A DNA stretch of 64,000 nucleotides, from the NCBI RefSeq assembly GCF_021354595.1, contig NZ_JADWYJ010000001.1:287446-351445 (forward strand), read 5' to 3'. How positions within the stretch are numbered: position 1 is the first letter of the stretch; every line of letters begins with the position of its first letter. Both the position numbers and the translations under genes were made by a program. This DNA is from Maribellus sp. CM-23 (GTDB lineage: Bacteria; Bacteroidota; Bacteroidia; Bacteroidales; Prolixibacteraceae). The notes under the pieces were generated by a model. The model saw nothing but the letters and a program-made list of their open reading frames with translations. It was not told where the DNA came from and did not search any database. Shown piece by piece: positions 54,208 through 62,158 of this stretch.

Positions 54208-54221
54208 TCAAAAATAATGCC
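54208..54221 (-). promoter_or_regulatory. Sigma-54-like promoter of array member 3
   Basis: The minus strand reads AAAAGGGCAT-TATTT-TTGA: GGCAT-N5-TTG, one base off the GGCAC of the other two sites. It lies 38 bases upstream of the ATG. Confidence 0.45.
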
Positions 54222-54284
54222 CTTTTATTACTTTACATAAAATCAGACTGATAAAAAGATTCTTTCCTTCTTTTTGTAAAAATT

Positions 54285-54315
54285 ATGGACAGGAACTGTA
54301 TAAATTTTTGTCGTT
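54285..54315. promoter_or_regulatory. Upstream activator-like inverted repeat, copy 3
   Basis: ATGGACAGG-N13-TTTGTCGTT, with a spacer containing CTGTATAAATT. The half-site spacing is the same as in copies 1 and 2, and it lies 63 bases upstream of the GGCAT element. It is more diverged in the half-sites but preserved in geometry. Confidence 0.45.
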
Positions 54316-54389
54316 CTATTTTTTGTACTGAATTTCCGGAAAAACACGGAGAGTCTCCATTCACGAGCAGTCGGGATCTTCGCTCTCTC

Positions 54390-54446
54390 CTATTCATATC
54401 GGAGAGCTTCCACCGGATTTCGCGTAGCAGTCCGCCAGCTTTGCCA
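54390..54446 (-). pseudogene. Orphan 3' end of an FtsX-type permease, 19 codons
   Basis: The minus strand reads WQSWRTATRNPVEALRYE and a stop. The Thr in WRTATRNP is shared only with array member 4, whose 3' end lies 570 bases away. Bases 54391-54448 and 54961-55018 differ at only 3 of 58 positions. The DUF559 element lies exactly between the two copies. Confidence 0.85.
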
Positions 54447-54451
54447 GCAGT

Positions 54452-54950
54452 TTTTCACCCCTAAATCCCCTTAAGGGGACTTGTTCGTATCTCCGATTGG
54501 CGCATCAAACATTTCTGTTTTATTATTTCTATTACGTTGTATAAATTTTCCTCAATTTCTTCATTCGTAAACCGAATAACTTCAATTCCCCAATAATTCA
54601 ATTCTCCAGTTCTTCCTATGTCGTATTCGTTTTGCTCTTCTGATTTATGGATTCCGCCATCAACTTCAATTACCAATTTTACAGGATGACAATAAAAATC
54701 TGCGATAAATATGTCAATTGGATGCTGTGGACGAAAACGTAATCCCAACACTTTTTTCCCTTTTAAACGTTCCCATAGCAACATTTCTGCTTTCGTCATA
54801 TTTTCCCGTAGAAACTTTGCTTTTTCGAAAATATGAGCTTTGGCACCATAAAACATTGATACTTTGTCGTCTATTGTCATTTTAAATCATTTTTATACCA
54901 TATTCCATATCAACCACCTAACTAAAGCCCCTTTTAGGGGTTTGGGGTAA
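54452..54950. mobile_element. DUF559 palindrome-ended element, copy 1
   Basis: The left end is CACCCCTAAATCCCCTTAAGGGGACTT and the right end AAAGCCCCTTTTAGGGGTTTGGGGTAA, inverted relative to each other with internal CCCC/GGGG hairpins. Between them is one DUF559 gene whose last codons (SPLKGI, stop) are encoded by the left end itself. It is flanked by the 58-bp duplicated permease tail. Mobility is inferred from the repeated structure in three places. Confidence 0.6.
54461..54880 (-). CDS. DUF559 (Vsr-like) endonuclease-domain protein, copy 1
   Basis: A 139-residue protein of the DUF559 family, which has the PD-(D/E)xK fold related to Vsr mismatch endonuclease. Visible are KAKFLRENMTKAEMLLWERLKGKK, RFRPQHPIDIFIADFYCH and the catalytic-type strand LVIEVDGGIHK, then VIRFTNEEIEENLYNVI. 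The C-terminal TSPLKGI is encoded within the palindromic end of its element. The family's substrate and role are unknown. It occupies the gap between array members 3 and 4 and is not expected to function in transport. Confidence 0.88.
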   Translation of the reverse strand: MTIDDKVSMFYGAKAHIFEKAKFLRENMTKAEMLLWERLKGKKVLGLRFRPQHPIDIFIADFYCHPVKLVIEVDGGIHKSEEQNEYDIGRTGELNYWGIEVIRFTNEEIEENLYNVIEIIKQKCLMRQSEIRTSPLKGI

Positions 54951-54958
54951 ATTAAAAA

Positions 54959-57340
54959 CTATTCATATCGCAACGCTTCCACCGGATTTCGCGTAGCAGT
55001 CCGCCAGCTTTGCCAGCTAACGGTTAACAAGGCAATCCCTAAAGCCAATAATCCGGCGAGCGCAAAAATCCACCAGCTTAGTTCGGTTTTGTATGCAAAA
55101 TTTTCAAGCCACTTACTCATGGCGTACCAGGCAACGGGTGTAGCAATTATAAACGAAACAACGACCCACCGTACAAAATCGCGGTTGAGTAAGGCCATTA
55201 TCTCAGAAACTTTTGCTCCGTTTACTTTTCGGATGCCGATTTCCTTGGTCCGTTGTTGGGAAATAAACAGCGCCAGCGCGCTGATTCCGATAATACAGAT
55301 CAGTATTCCGATCAGGGAGAAAGCAAACAGAATACGACTTAAAATGGTTTCTGATTTATACTGCTGTGCTATTCTCTCATCGATAAAAAAGTAATCCAGT
55401 TCCTGTTTGGGGTAATACTCGTTCCATACCCTTTTTATAGCTTCCATACCAGCATGCAGGTTGTTAATCCGCACATGGGTAAAACGCGCCCGGTTTCCCC
55501 CCTCATCGAGCCAGAAAGCAAAATCGCCAATACTTTCGCGCGCCGAACTGTAATTAAAATCTTCGGCAACACCAATAAACGTAATACGTTCCTCCCCGGG
55601 TTGCAAAGGTTCTGAATCACCATACGTTTCCAAGGCCTCCATGCTGCCATGACGTTCCATTAGCCGCTTGTACAAATGATTGTTGATCACCATTCCCCGC
55701 ACAGTATCGGCACCGGGCTTCATCCAGTTATGTATCAGTTTAATTTTCATGGTTTTGAGGTAATCGTAGTTGGCAAAAACAAATTCAGCCGTTCCTTCAA
55801 GTCCCAAACCGTCTAACGGTAATCCTTGCGCCGGATATCCCAAATGCTGTGCAGTCATTCCAACCGACTCCACCGAAGTTTCTTTTTCCAGTTCCCGCGC
55901 AAAAACTACAGGGTCTTTCGAAAGATCTTTTAAATGTAGTACAACCACATTTTCTTTATCGAAACCCAGCGGCCTGTCCAGAACAAAACGAATTTGTTTA
56001 TTCACCAGGAAAGTACCGGATATCAGCACAATAACGATAACAACCTGCCCGATCAACAGCGATTTCAGCATAAAACTTCCGGAGAAATTATTTTGCCCGG
56101 CAAGAATACTGACGGCCGAATTTCGCGCCAGCAAGAACACCGAAACAAAAAAGGCTGTTAATGTCAGGCAGATCGCCAGAACTCCAACAATGGTCAAGTA
56201 AACCACCGGTTCAGTAAAATAAACAGCAAAATCGATATCGAATAAGCGATTTATCAACGGCTGCAAAATTTCAATGGTCACCAACGAAAGTGCAATAGCC
56301 AACAAACAAACCATAAACACCTCGGCCAAAACCTGTGACAGAAGCTGACGTTTATTGGCTCCAACTGACTTTTTTAAGCCCAGCTCTTTTGAGCGTTTAA
56401 TGAGTTTGGCGATGGAAAGATTGATAAAGTTCAACAAAGAAATGGTCAGAATAACAAATGAAATGAGGATGAACAATCCGATATTTATCTTGCTTGAACT
56501 TTCGCGCAGTTCAAAACGGTAATCCGATTTCAGATGAATATCATCGAGTGGCAATAATGAGAAATGATAATCCTGCGGGCCGCGTACCTTTTTCAAACTG
56601 CTGTTATCAAAAAAAGCGGCCACTTTATCGGCTACCAACTTCGGATCTGCCCCCTTTTTAAGTTTGAAATAGTTATAAGTCCACTGTATTTTCATATTGG
56701 TCAGCGCGGTATAACGTTCTTGCAACGCACCTTTTTGTGAAAGCAGCAATTCGTACCTGAAATGAGTTTTCGGATGTGTATTTTTCACCACTCCCCTGAT
56801 CTCGTAATCTCCCAGATCCCGCGCATACTGAAGCGCTTCAATTTTGATGGATTGTCCGATCGGATTTAAATTGCCATAGTATCTCTTCGCAAAATCTTCG
56901 GAAACAAAAACTGTGTTTGGTTTTAAAATCTCCGACAAATCTCCCACAAGCATCCGGACATCGAACATTTCAAAAAACGCCTCATCAACCGACATTATAT
57001 TCTTTTGCGAAATGGCAGTCTCCCCTATTTTAATGGTTCCTTCATCGCAATGCGAAAACTGCGTGGCCAGCTCTACTTCCGGTATTTCGGCCGAAGCTGT
57101 GTGCACGATGCCCAAACTACGCGCCCACTCTGCATTATCGCGCCCGCCGGGAACAGAATTCACGCGGTAAATACTTTTGTGATCTGTAAAATGTTTATCA
57201 AAACTTTTTTCGTTTGAAACATGAATAAACAAGATCAGAAACGAAGTAATACCAATCACCAGCCCTAAAATTGTGATTGCGGTGAAAAGAGGTTCTTTCA
57301 CCATTTTACGAAGCATCATTTTCAGGTTATAGCCGATCAT
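54959..57340 (-). CDS. FtsX/MacB-type ABC permease (array member 4)
   Basis: A 793-residue permease: N-terminal helix (LFTAITILGLVIGITSFLILFI), MacB-type periplasmic domain, FtsX core, second helix (LLIGQVVIVIVLISGTFLV), second periplasmic domain (GMTAQHLGYPAQGLPLDGLG) and a C-terminal core with tail SWQSWRTATRNPVEALRYE. Its Thr variant identifies the orphan tail at 54390 as its duplicate. No sigma-54-like promoter or activator repeat is visible upstream; that gap holds the empty palindromic element, which may have displaced it. The DUF559 element ends 8 bases from its stop codon. Confidence 0.92.
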   Translation of the reverse strand: MIGYNLKMMLRKMVKEPLFTAITILGLVIGITSFLILFIHVSNEKSFDKHFTDHKSIYRVNSVPGGRDNAEWARSLGIVHTASAEIPEVELATQFSHCDEGTIKIGETAISQKNIMSVDEAFFEMFDVRMLVGDLSEILKPNTVFVSEDFAKRYYGNLNPIGQSIKIEALQYARDLGDYEIRGVVKNTHPKTHFRYELLLSQKGALQERYTALTNMKIQWTYNYFKLKKGADPKLVADKVAAFFDNSSLKKVRGPQDYHFSLLPLDDIHLKSDYRFELRESSSKINIGLFILISFVILTISLLNFINLSIAKLIKRSKELGLKKSVGANKRQLLSQVLAEVFMVCLLAIALSLVTIEILQPLINRLFDIDFAVYFTEPVVYLTIVGVLAICLTLTAFFVSVFLLARNSAVSILAGQNNFSGSFMLKSLLIGQVVIVIVLISGTFLVNKQIRFVLDRPLGFDKENVVVLHLKDLSKDPVVFARELEKETSVESVGMTAQHLGYPAQGLPLDGLGLEGTAEFVFANYDYLKTMKIKLIHNWMKPGADTVRGMVINNHLYKRLMERHGSMEALETYGDSEPLQPGEERITFIGVAEDFNYSSARESIGDFAFWLDEGGNRARFTHVRINNLHAGMEAIKRVWNEYYPKQELDYFFIDERIAQQYKSETILSRILFAFSLIGILICIIGISALALFISQQRTKEIGIRKVNGAKVSEIMALLNRDFVRWVVVSFIIATPVAWYAMSKWLENFAYKTELSWWIFALAGLLALGIALLTVSWQSWRTATRNPVEALRYE

Positions 57341-57412
57341 AATTTTCAGGTTTTAATAGTTTATTCTAAAAAATGGTCTAAAGTTCCTTTGTGACAACCA
57401 ACTTTCCACTGG

Positions 57413-57529
57413 TTTTAACCCCTAAATTCCTTAAAAGGGCTTTGAGTTCGTTTCTTTTAATCAGCATCAGCTCCGAGTTGTAGCACCAGTATCTTTTGCG
57501 GTTCTCCCTTTAGGGAGTCAGAAGGTACC
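57413..57529. mobile_element. Empty (non-coding) palindrome-ended element, 117 bp
   Basis: The left end is TTTTAACCCCTAAATTCCTTAAAAGGGCTTTG and the right end GCGGTTCTCCCTTTAGGGAGTCAGAAGGTACC, matching the left end of copy 1 and the right end of copy 2 of the DUF559 elements. About 50 bases lie between and no gene. It looks like a deletion derivative comparable to a MITE. It sits 12 bases from the stop of array member 5. Confidence 0.55.
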
Positions 57530-57541
57530 AAAGCGGGCAAT

Positions 57542-59959
57542 TTACTCATACCTCAACGCTTCCACCGGATTCCTTGTAGCAGCCCGCCAGCTTTGCCAGA
57601 ATACCGTTGTCATAGCAATTCCAATGGTTAATAAGCCTCCGGTTATATAAACCCAAAGACTGATCGCAGTGTGGAAGGCATAATTTTGCAGCCAGTTATT
57701 CATAACGTAATACGATAAGGGAGTTGCTGCAAGCAGCGCAACAAGTATCAGAATAACAATCTCTTTGGAAAAGAGGTAAACAATGTGGGCTGTTTGAGCT
57801 CCCAAAACTTTTCTAACACCAACTTCTTTCATTTTTTGTGTCGCGGTATATGCAGCCAGTGCCCACAAGCCAAGAACGGAAATAAAAAAAGCGAGCGCAG
57901 TAAAAATACTGACAATAAGGCCAAAACGTTTATCAGCTTTGTACTGACTATCATAAAAATTATTGAGGAAGAAATAGTTAAAACCGGCATCCGGGAAATA
58001 GGCATTCCAGCGATTTTTTACAAGGTCTAGTACCTGCTCCGGATTTTTACCTGCCGTCCTGATCGCTATAAAGCGGGGCGGTATCCAACTGATTCTTCCG
58101 TTTGGCAAAAACATAATCGGCGTATAATTATTTTCCAGGCCACGCTGATGCCAGTTTTTTACCACACCAATTATTGTCGAACTCTCCTGCTCTCCTTCCA
58201 AAACAACCTTTTTCCCGATCGCATCTTCCGGCGTTTTAATATTCAAAGATTGTAACGCCGCCTCGTTTACCAAAATACTTTGTTGCTCGTTTCCAAATCC
58301 TTTTTTGAACGATCTCCCGGACAGCAACTGCAGGTTGAAGGTTTCGACGAAATAATCATCCACCGGAAGCATTTCGTACAAACGGTGTTTTGTTTGCCCG
58401 TCTCCTTCCAAACGGTTGGAAGCAAAAAAAGCCACTTCCATTCCGGGAACCGAACCTGACAATGTCACCGATGCAATACCCGGATCTTCTCTCAGATTCT
58501 CGGCATACATGATCACTTTTTCATTCAAGTCAGTGCGACTCACAGGATAATTCATTACAATGGTCCGATCGATCTTCACCCCCAAATCCTGACTTTGCAT
58601 AAACCTCACCTGTTGATAAACAATAAAAGTTCCGCAAATAAGAAACAGAGCGGAGGCAAACTGAAACACGACCAACGTTTGCCGCGTGGCACCGGCTTTC
58701 CTTGATTTTGTATAATTTCCTTTTAATATGAGCGCCGGCTTCACACGGGTCATCACAAAAGCGGGGTAAAAACCCGACAGAATAACTCCGAGCAACAAAA
58801 CCGCCAGGGCTGATATCCAGAAAACCGGATGCTGTAGCAAAACCAAATCGATATTGTTTCCGGTGAGTCGGTTAAAAACAGGCTTCAAGAATAAAACCAG
58901 CAAAACAGCTACTACCATCGCAAGCGAATTGACCATCCACGACTCGGCCATGTATTGCCTAATCAGCTGTATTTTAAATGCACCTGCCACTTTTCGAACC
59001 CCCACATCTTTTGCACGTTCCATTGACCGGACCGTTGCCAGGTTTATGTAGTTAATCCACGCTGTCAGCAGAATTACAATGGCAATAACAATCAGGGTAA
59101 TCAGCGACCGCCGGTTCCCTTTAATTTCTTTTTCGTATTGTTTTTGGGGATTCAGGTGGATTTGACCCAGCGGAACCAGCGAAATGGCCCACTTTTTCGA
59201 TTGGAGTGCATCTCCGGTCTTATATTTCTCTGCCATCTCAGGAAACCCGTCTTCAATCGTTTTGGGAGAAATTCCCGGTTGTAACAGCAAATAAGTATAA
59301 GCCTCATGGAGATACCAGAATTCCCTCATCCAATTGGGCAGCGTGCTGTAGGAGATCAGGTAATTAAACCGAATATGCGAATTCTTGGGAAAATCTTCCA
59401 GAACGCCGGTTACTTCACAATCGTAAAAAGTAGTTCCGGTAGCAAAGGTCAGCAGCTTACCAACGGGGTTCTCGTCTTTAAAAAAACGTTTTGCTGCGTT
59501 TTCGGTTATCACCACTGTGTTGGGCCGCACCAACTGGTCTGAGGGTGTTCCCTCTTTCAGTTTAAAATCGAAAATACTAAAAAACGATTCGCCCGCGTAG
59601 GCAATGCCGTCTTCCCTGCTTCGTTCATTTTTGTAAGAAACGGTTTGTTCTTTATTCTGAAGACCAATCCGAACAAAATTTTCCACTCCGGCCATGTTAT
59701 CGCTAATAGCACTGCCATAGCCAAACGAACTGGTTCCCCAGTCATCGGTTAAAACATTGTCTTCGTAAAACTTACTCTCAACACGGTAAATCCGATCGTG
59801 CAAATGATGCATTTTATCAAAGCTATATTCAAAACTCACATAATTGATAATGAGCATTGCTGCTGCGATCCCGATTGCCAAACCAGCAATATTAATCAGA
59901 GAAAAAAGTTTATTTTTTTGATGGCCCCTCCATGCCATTTTCAGATAATGCCTGAACAT
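57542..59959 (-). CDS. FtsX/MacB-type ABC permease (array member 5)
   Basis: An 805-residue permease with the usual layout: helix KLFSLINIAGLAIGIAAAMLII, periplasmic domain, FtsX core, second helix (LVVFQFASALFLICGTFIVY), second periplasmic domain and final core. Its C-terminal region (LQNYAFHTAISLWVYITGGLL) is the most different of the six, yet the last 16 residues (SWRAATRNPVEALRYE) are identical to the others, a mosaic pattern. It starts 43 bases after the DUF4932 gene, so the two are probably one operon. Confidence 0.92.
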   Translation of the reverse strand: MFRHYLKMAWRGHQKNKLFSLINIAGLAIGIAAAMLIINYVSFEYSFDKMHHLHDRIYRVESKFYEDNVLTDDWGTSSFGYGSAISDNMAGVENFVRIGLQNKEQTVSYKNERSREDGIAYAGESFFSIFDFKLKEGTPSDQLVRPNTVVITENAAKRFFKDENPVGKLLTFATGTTFYDCEVTGVLEDFPKNSHIRFNYLISYSTLPNWMREFWYLHEAYTYLLLQPGISPKTIEDGFPEMAEKYKTGDALQSKKWAISLVPLGQIHLNPQKQYEKEIKGNRRSLITLIVIAIVILLTAWINYINLATVRSMERAKDVGVRKVAGAFKIQLIRQYMAESWMVNSLAMVVAVLLVLFLKPVFNRLTGNNIDLVLLQHPVFWISALAVLLLGVILSGFYPAFVMTRVKPALILKGNYTKSRKAGATRQTLVVFQFASALFLICGTFIVYQQVRFMQSQDLGVKIDRTIVMNYPVSRTDLNEKVIMYAENLREDPGIASVTLSGSVPGMEVAFFASNRLEGDGQTKHRLYEMLPVDDYFVETFNLQLLSGRSFKKGFGNEQQSILVNEAALQSLNIKTPEDAIGKKVVLEGEQESSTIIGVVKNWHQRGLENNYTPIMFLPNGRISWIPPRFIAIRTAGKNPEQVLDLVKNRWNAYFPDAGFNYFFLNNFYDSQYKADKRFGLIVSIFTALAFFISVLGLWALAAYTATQKMKEVGVRKVLGAQTAHIVYLFSKEIVILILVALLAATPLSYYVMNNWLQNYAFHTAISLWVYITGGLLTIGIAMTTVFWQSWRAATRNPVEALRYE

Positions 59960-60002
59960 ATTCGATGTTGCTTTATTGTTTTTTATCGTTAGTGGTTTTC
60001 TT

Positions 60003-61607
60003 TTAATTAGCTGGAAACTCCCACATTTCTTTATTTTTCACATACGAACCCACCTGGAGAAGTTTGCTTATGTCTTCAAAAACCAGGTAATCTGCTTTTT
60101 CCTGGATCATTACTCCTGCTAGGCTCCGGTTGTGAGTTGCGGTATTGATCAACATTCCGCGACGGCTGTTTTGCGGATTTGGAACGCAGGTAATCAAACG
60201 CAAATTTTCGCCCACAAACTTTTGATCAGTAAAGATGGTGTCGGCCTCAATTTGAAAGGGGAACAAATTACTATGCGTTTTCAGATACAAGTTACTCTCC
60301 ATTGTTCCGTAAGCCATGACCCATTTATTGGAAAGATCTGTTTTTAAAGCCGTTGTATCAGGATACAGAACGGCGAGTTCGCCTTTCATTTGGCATATCC
60401 TTGATGTGTAGTCAAAAACACTTTGCAAACCAGACGCATCTGTTCCGTTGGTAGGGTAAATGATTGCAATATCCCGCTTGCCCAACACCTCCTGAACAGG
60501 CCCGGCAAACACAGGGTTGATCAGGTCTTCGTTGTTTGAACGGGAAAGCGAGTCAAAAACAGCTATCAGCTTCGGATAAAATTGAGTGAACGTAATATTC
60601 TTCGTATCCCTCTCCTGCTCAAACTGTTTTAATTTCTTCAGGATCGGTTCGATGTAAACAAAACGACGCGATTTTTCCATTCCCAAAAGATCTTCAGCAG
60701 CTGTTTTCTCCCCAATCGAATAAAGCATCCGGATATGAACAGCCCTTACAATGTGTTCGTTGATACAGGTAATCCATCGTCCGTAACTTATTGCGGTCAT
60801 TTCTTTTTCAATCGGGGCAAACAAAGCTAAAGTTGCCTCAACCACCGGCTGGTAATTGTCGGTTAGCGGATTGATAAAGGAATGACTGAACTCGTGGTAC
60901 AGGTAATTCGACAAACCGTCTTTGCTGTAATACGGAACTCCCTCTTTTATTTTATCAGCACTCAAACATCCGTAGATATCCATGTTGTTTTGCTGATCAG
61001 TTACCCGCATTCCGTAACCTCCGTACAACAAGGGCGATAAAACAACCGCATAGCTTTTTTTCGATTCGTTGTAATAGGCATTTATTGTGGTAACAGGATC
61101 ATAGCCCTCAAGATCATTGACTGTGGATTCCACCATTTTCTCATAATAAGACAAATGATTATTCCAAAACTCAGCGAAATGACTTTCGGATGCAAACTGT
61201 TTTAATGCCAGACGATATTTCTCCAGGTTTTCGTCGCTGCCTGCCCGTTCAACTGTTCGGGGAGTAAAAGGATGTGTTTGTTCTAATTCAGGCACTTCGG
61301 ATAATCGCAAAATCAAATCGAGCGGGGCATCCTGTACAAAACCGTGTTCTTTCATCAAATACCTGGTAAGGCGAACAGCTTCTGCTACTGACTCCTTTTC
61401 AAAAAACTGCATTACTTCGTTGCTGTATTCAAACTCCCGGTTCAAATACGGGTAACCCGCAATGTTTTGTACAACGCACAACAATTCCATACGAGGGTCT
61501 ACCTCAATTTTTGTCTTTCCAACGTTTTTGAGAACCGGCTTAAATTGCTGAGCTGCACCCGGAAATCCCCAGCAAATAAATACCAAAATTAAGATCAGTT
61601 GTTTCAT
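60003..61607 (-). CDS. DUF4932 protein, putative secreted zinc metalloprotease
   Basis: A 534-residue exported protein (signal peptide about 1-19). It matches DUF4932 by its conserved EVDPRMELLCVVQNIAGY start and the HEFSHSFINP motif (H238, E239, H242), an HExxH zinc-protease signature. The N-terminal half has many helices before HExxH; the C-terminal about 140 residues (IAIIYPTNGTDASGL ... WVMAYGTMESNLYL) form an alpha/beta domain. No protease activity is demonstrated for the family. It is upstream of and close to array member 5, so it may process or deliver that permease's substrate. Confidence 0.85.
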   Translation of the reverse strand: MKQLILILVFICWGFPGAAQQFKPVLKNVGKTKIEVDPRMELLCVVQNIAGYPYLNREFEYSNEVMQFFEKESVAEAVRLTRYLMKEHGFVQDAPLDLILRLSEVPELEQTHPFTPRTVERAGSDENLEKYRLALKQFASESHFAEFWNNHLSYYEKMVESTVNDLEGYDPVTTINAYYNESKKSYAVVLSPLLYGGYGMRVTDQQNNMDIYGCLSADKIKEGVPYYSKDGLSNYLYHEFSHSFINPLTDNYQPVVEATLALFAPIEKEMTAISYGRWITCINEHIVRAVHIRMLYSIGEKTAAEDLLGMEKSRRFVYIEPILKKLKQFEQERDTKNITFTQFYPKLIAVFDSLSRSNNEDLINPVFAGPVQEVLGKRDIAIIYPTNGTDASGLQSVFDYTSRICQMKGELAVLYPDTTALKTDLSNKWVMAYGTMESNLYLKTHSNLFPFQIEADTIFTDQKFVGENLRLITCVPNPQNSRRGMLINTATHNRSLAGVMIQEKADYLVFEDISKLLQVGSYVKNKEMWEFPAN

Positions 61608-61689
61608 CGGTTTTATCTTTTCAAAATCAGGATTAAACTAATTAATATATCCTACTTCTGCATCGACGAGAGGTCGGAATTGCCAGCCC

Positions 61690-62151
61690 TTTCAACCCCT
61701 AAATCCCCCAAGGGGGACTTTTAAGCCGTTGCCTTATTATTGATCCTATTTTATTTATGACATTTTCTATATCATTCTCAATCTCTTCATTCCTGAATCG
61801 AATGACCTGGATATCAAACCGCTCCATTTCAGCTGTTCTTCCTTCATCGTATTCCTTTTGTGCCTTATGAATCTTTCCATCAAGTTCAATTACTAATCTT
61901 ACTGTATGACAATAAAAATCAGAAATGAAAATATCTATTGGATGTTGTCGTCTGAACCTTAAATTCAATATTTGTTTATTCTTTAATCTTTCCCATAAGA
62001 TTTTTTCGGCATCCGTCATACTTTTTCGTAAGGCTTTTGCCTTTTCTAAAATATCCGGTTTTGCTCCGAAATACATTGTCTTGTCTAATTCATTCATAAC
62101 CATCATTATTTTTGTGTAAGGTTCTCCCCCTTGGGGGAGTCAGAGGGGTAT
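61690..62151. mobile_element. DUF559 palindrome-ended element, copy 2
   Basis: The left end is TTTCAACCCCTAAATCCCCCAAGGGGGACTT and the right end GGTTCTCCCCCTTGGGGGAGTCAGAGGGGTAT, inverted, each holding a CCCCC-n-GGGGG hairpin. It has the same layout and orientation as copy 1, with one DUF559 gene ending in the left end. TTGCCAGC just outside the left end matches the bases outside copy 1 that belong to a duplicated permease tail. Confidence 0.6.
61699..62097 (-). CDS. DUF559 (Vsr-like) endonuclease-domain protein, copy 2
   Basis: A 132-residue protein started at MNELDKTMYFGAKPD, chosen because it aligns with the start of copy 1; ATGs at 62103 and 62106 are alternatives. It has the same motifs as copy 1: KAKALRKSMTDAEKILWERLKNK, RFRRQHPIDIFISDFYCH and LVIELDGKIHK, then VIRFRNEEIENDIENVI. 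It is about 60 percent identical by eye and ends SPPWGI within the element's end. It lies between the DUF4932 gene and array member 6. Confidence 0.88.
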   Translation of the reverse strand: MNELDKTMYFGAKPDILEKAKALRKSMTDAEKILWERLKNKQILNLRFRRQHPIDIFISDFYCHTVRLVIELDGKIHKAQKEYDEGRTAEMERFDIQVIRFRNEEIENDIENVINKIGSIIRQRLKSPPWGI

Positions 62152-62158
62152 AAACAAG

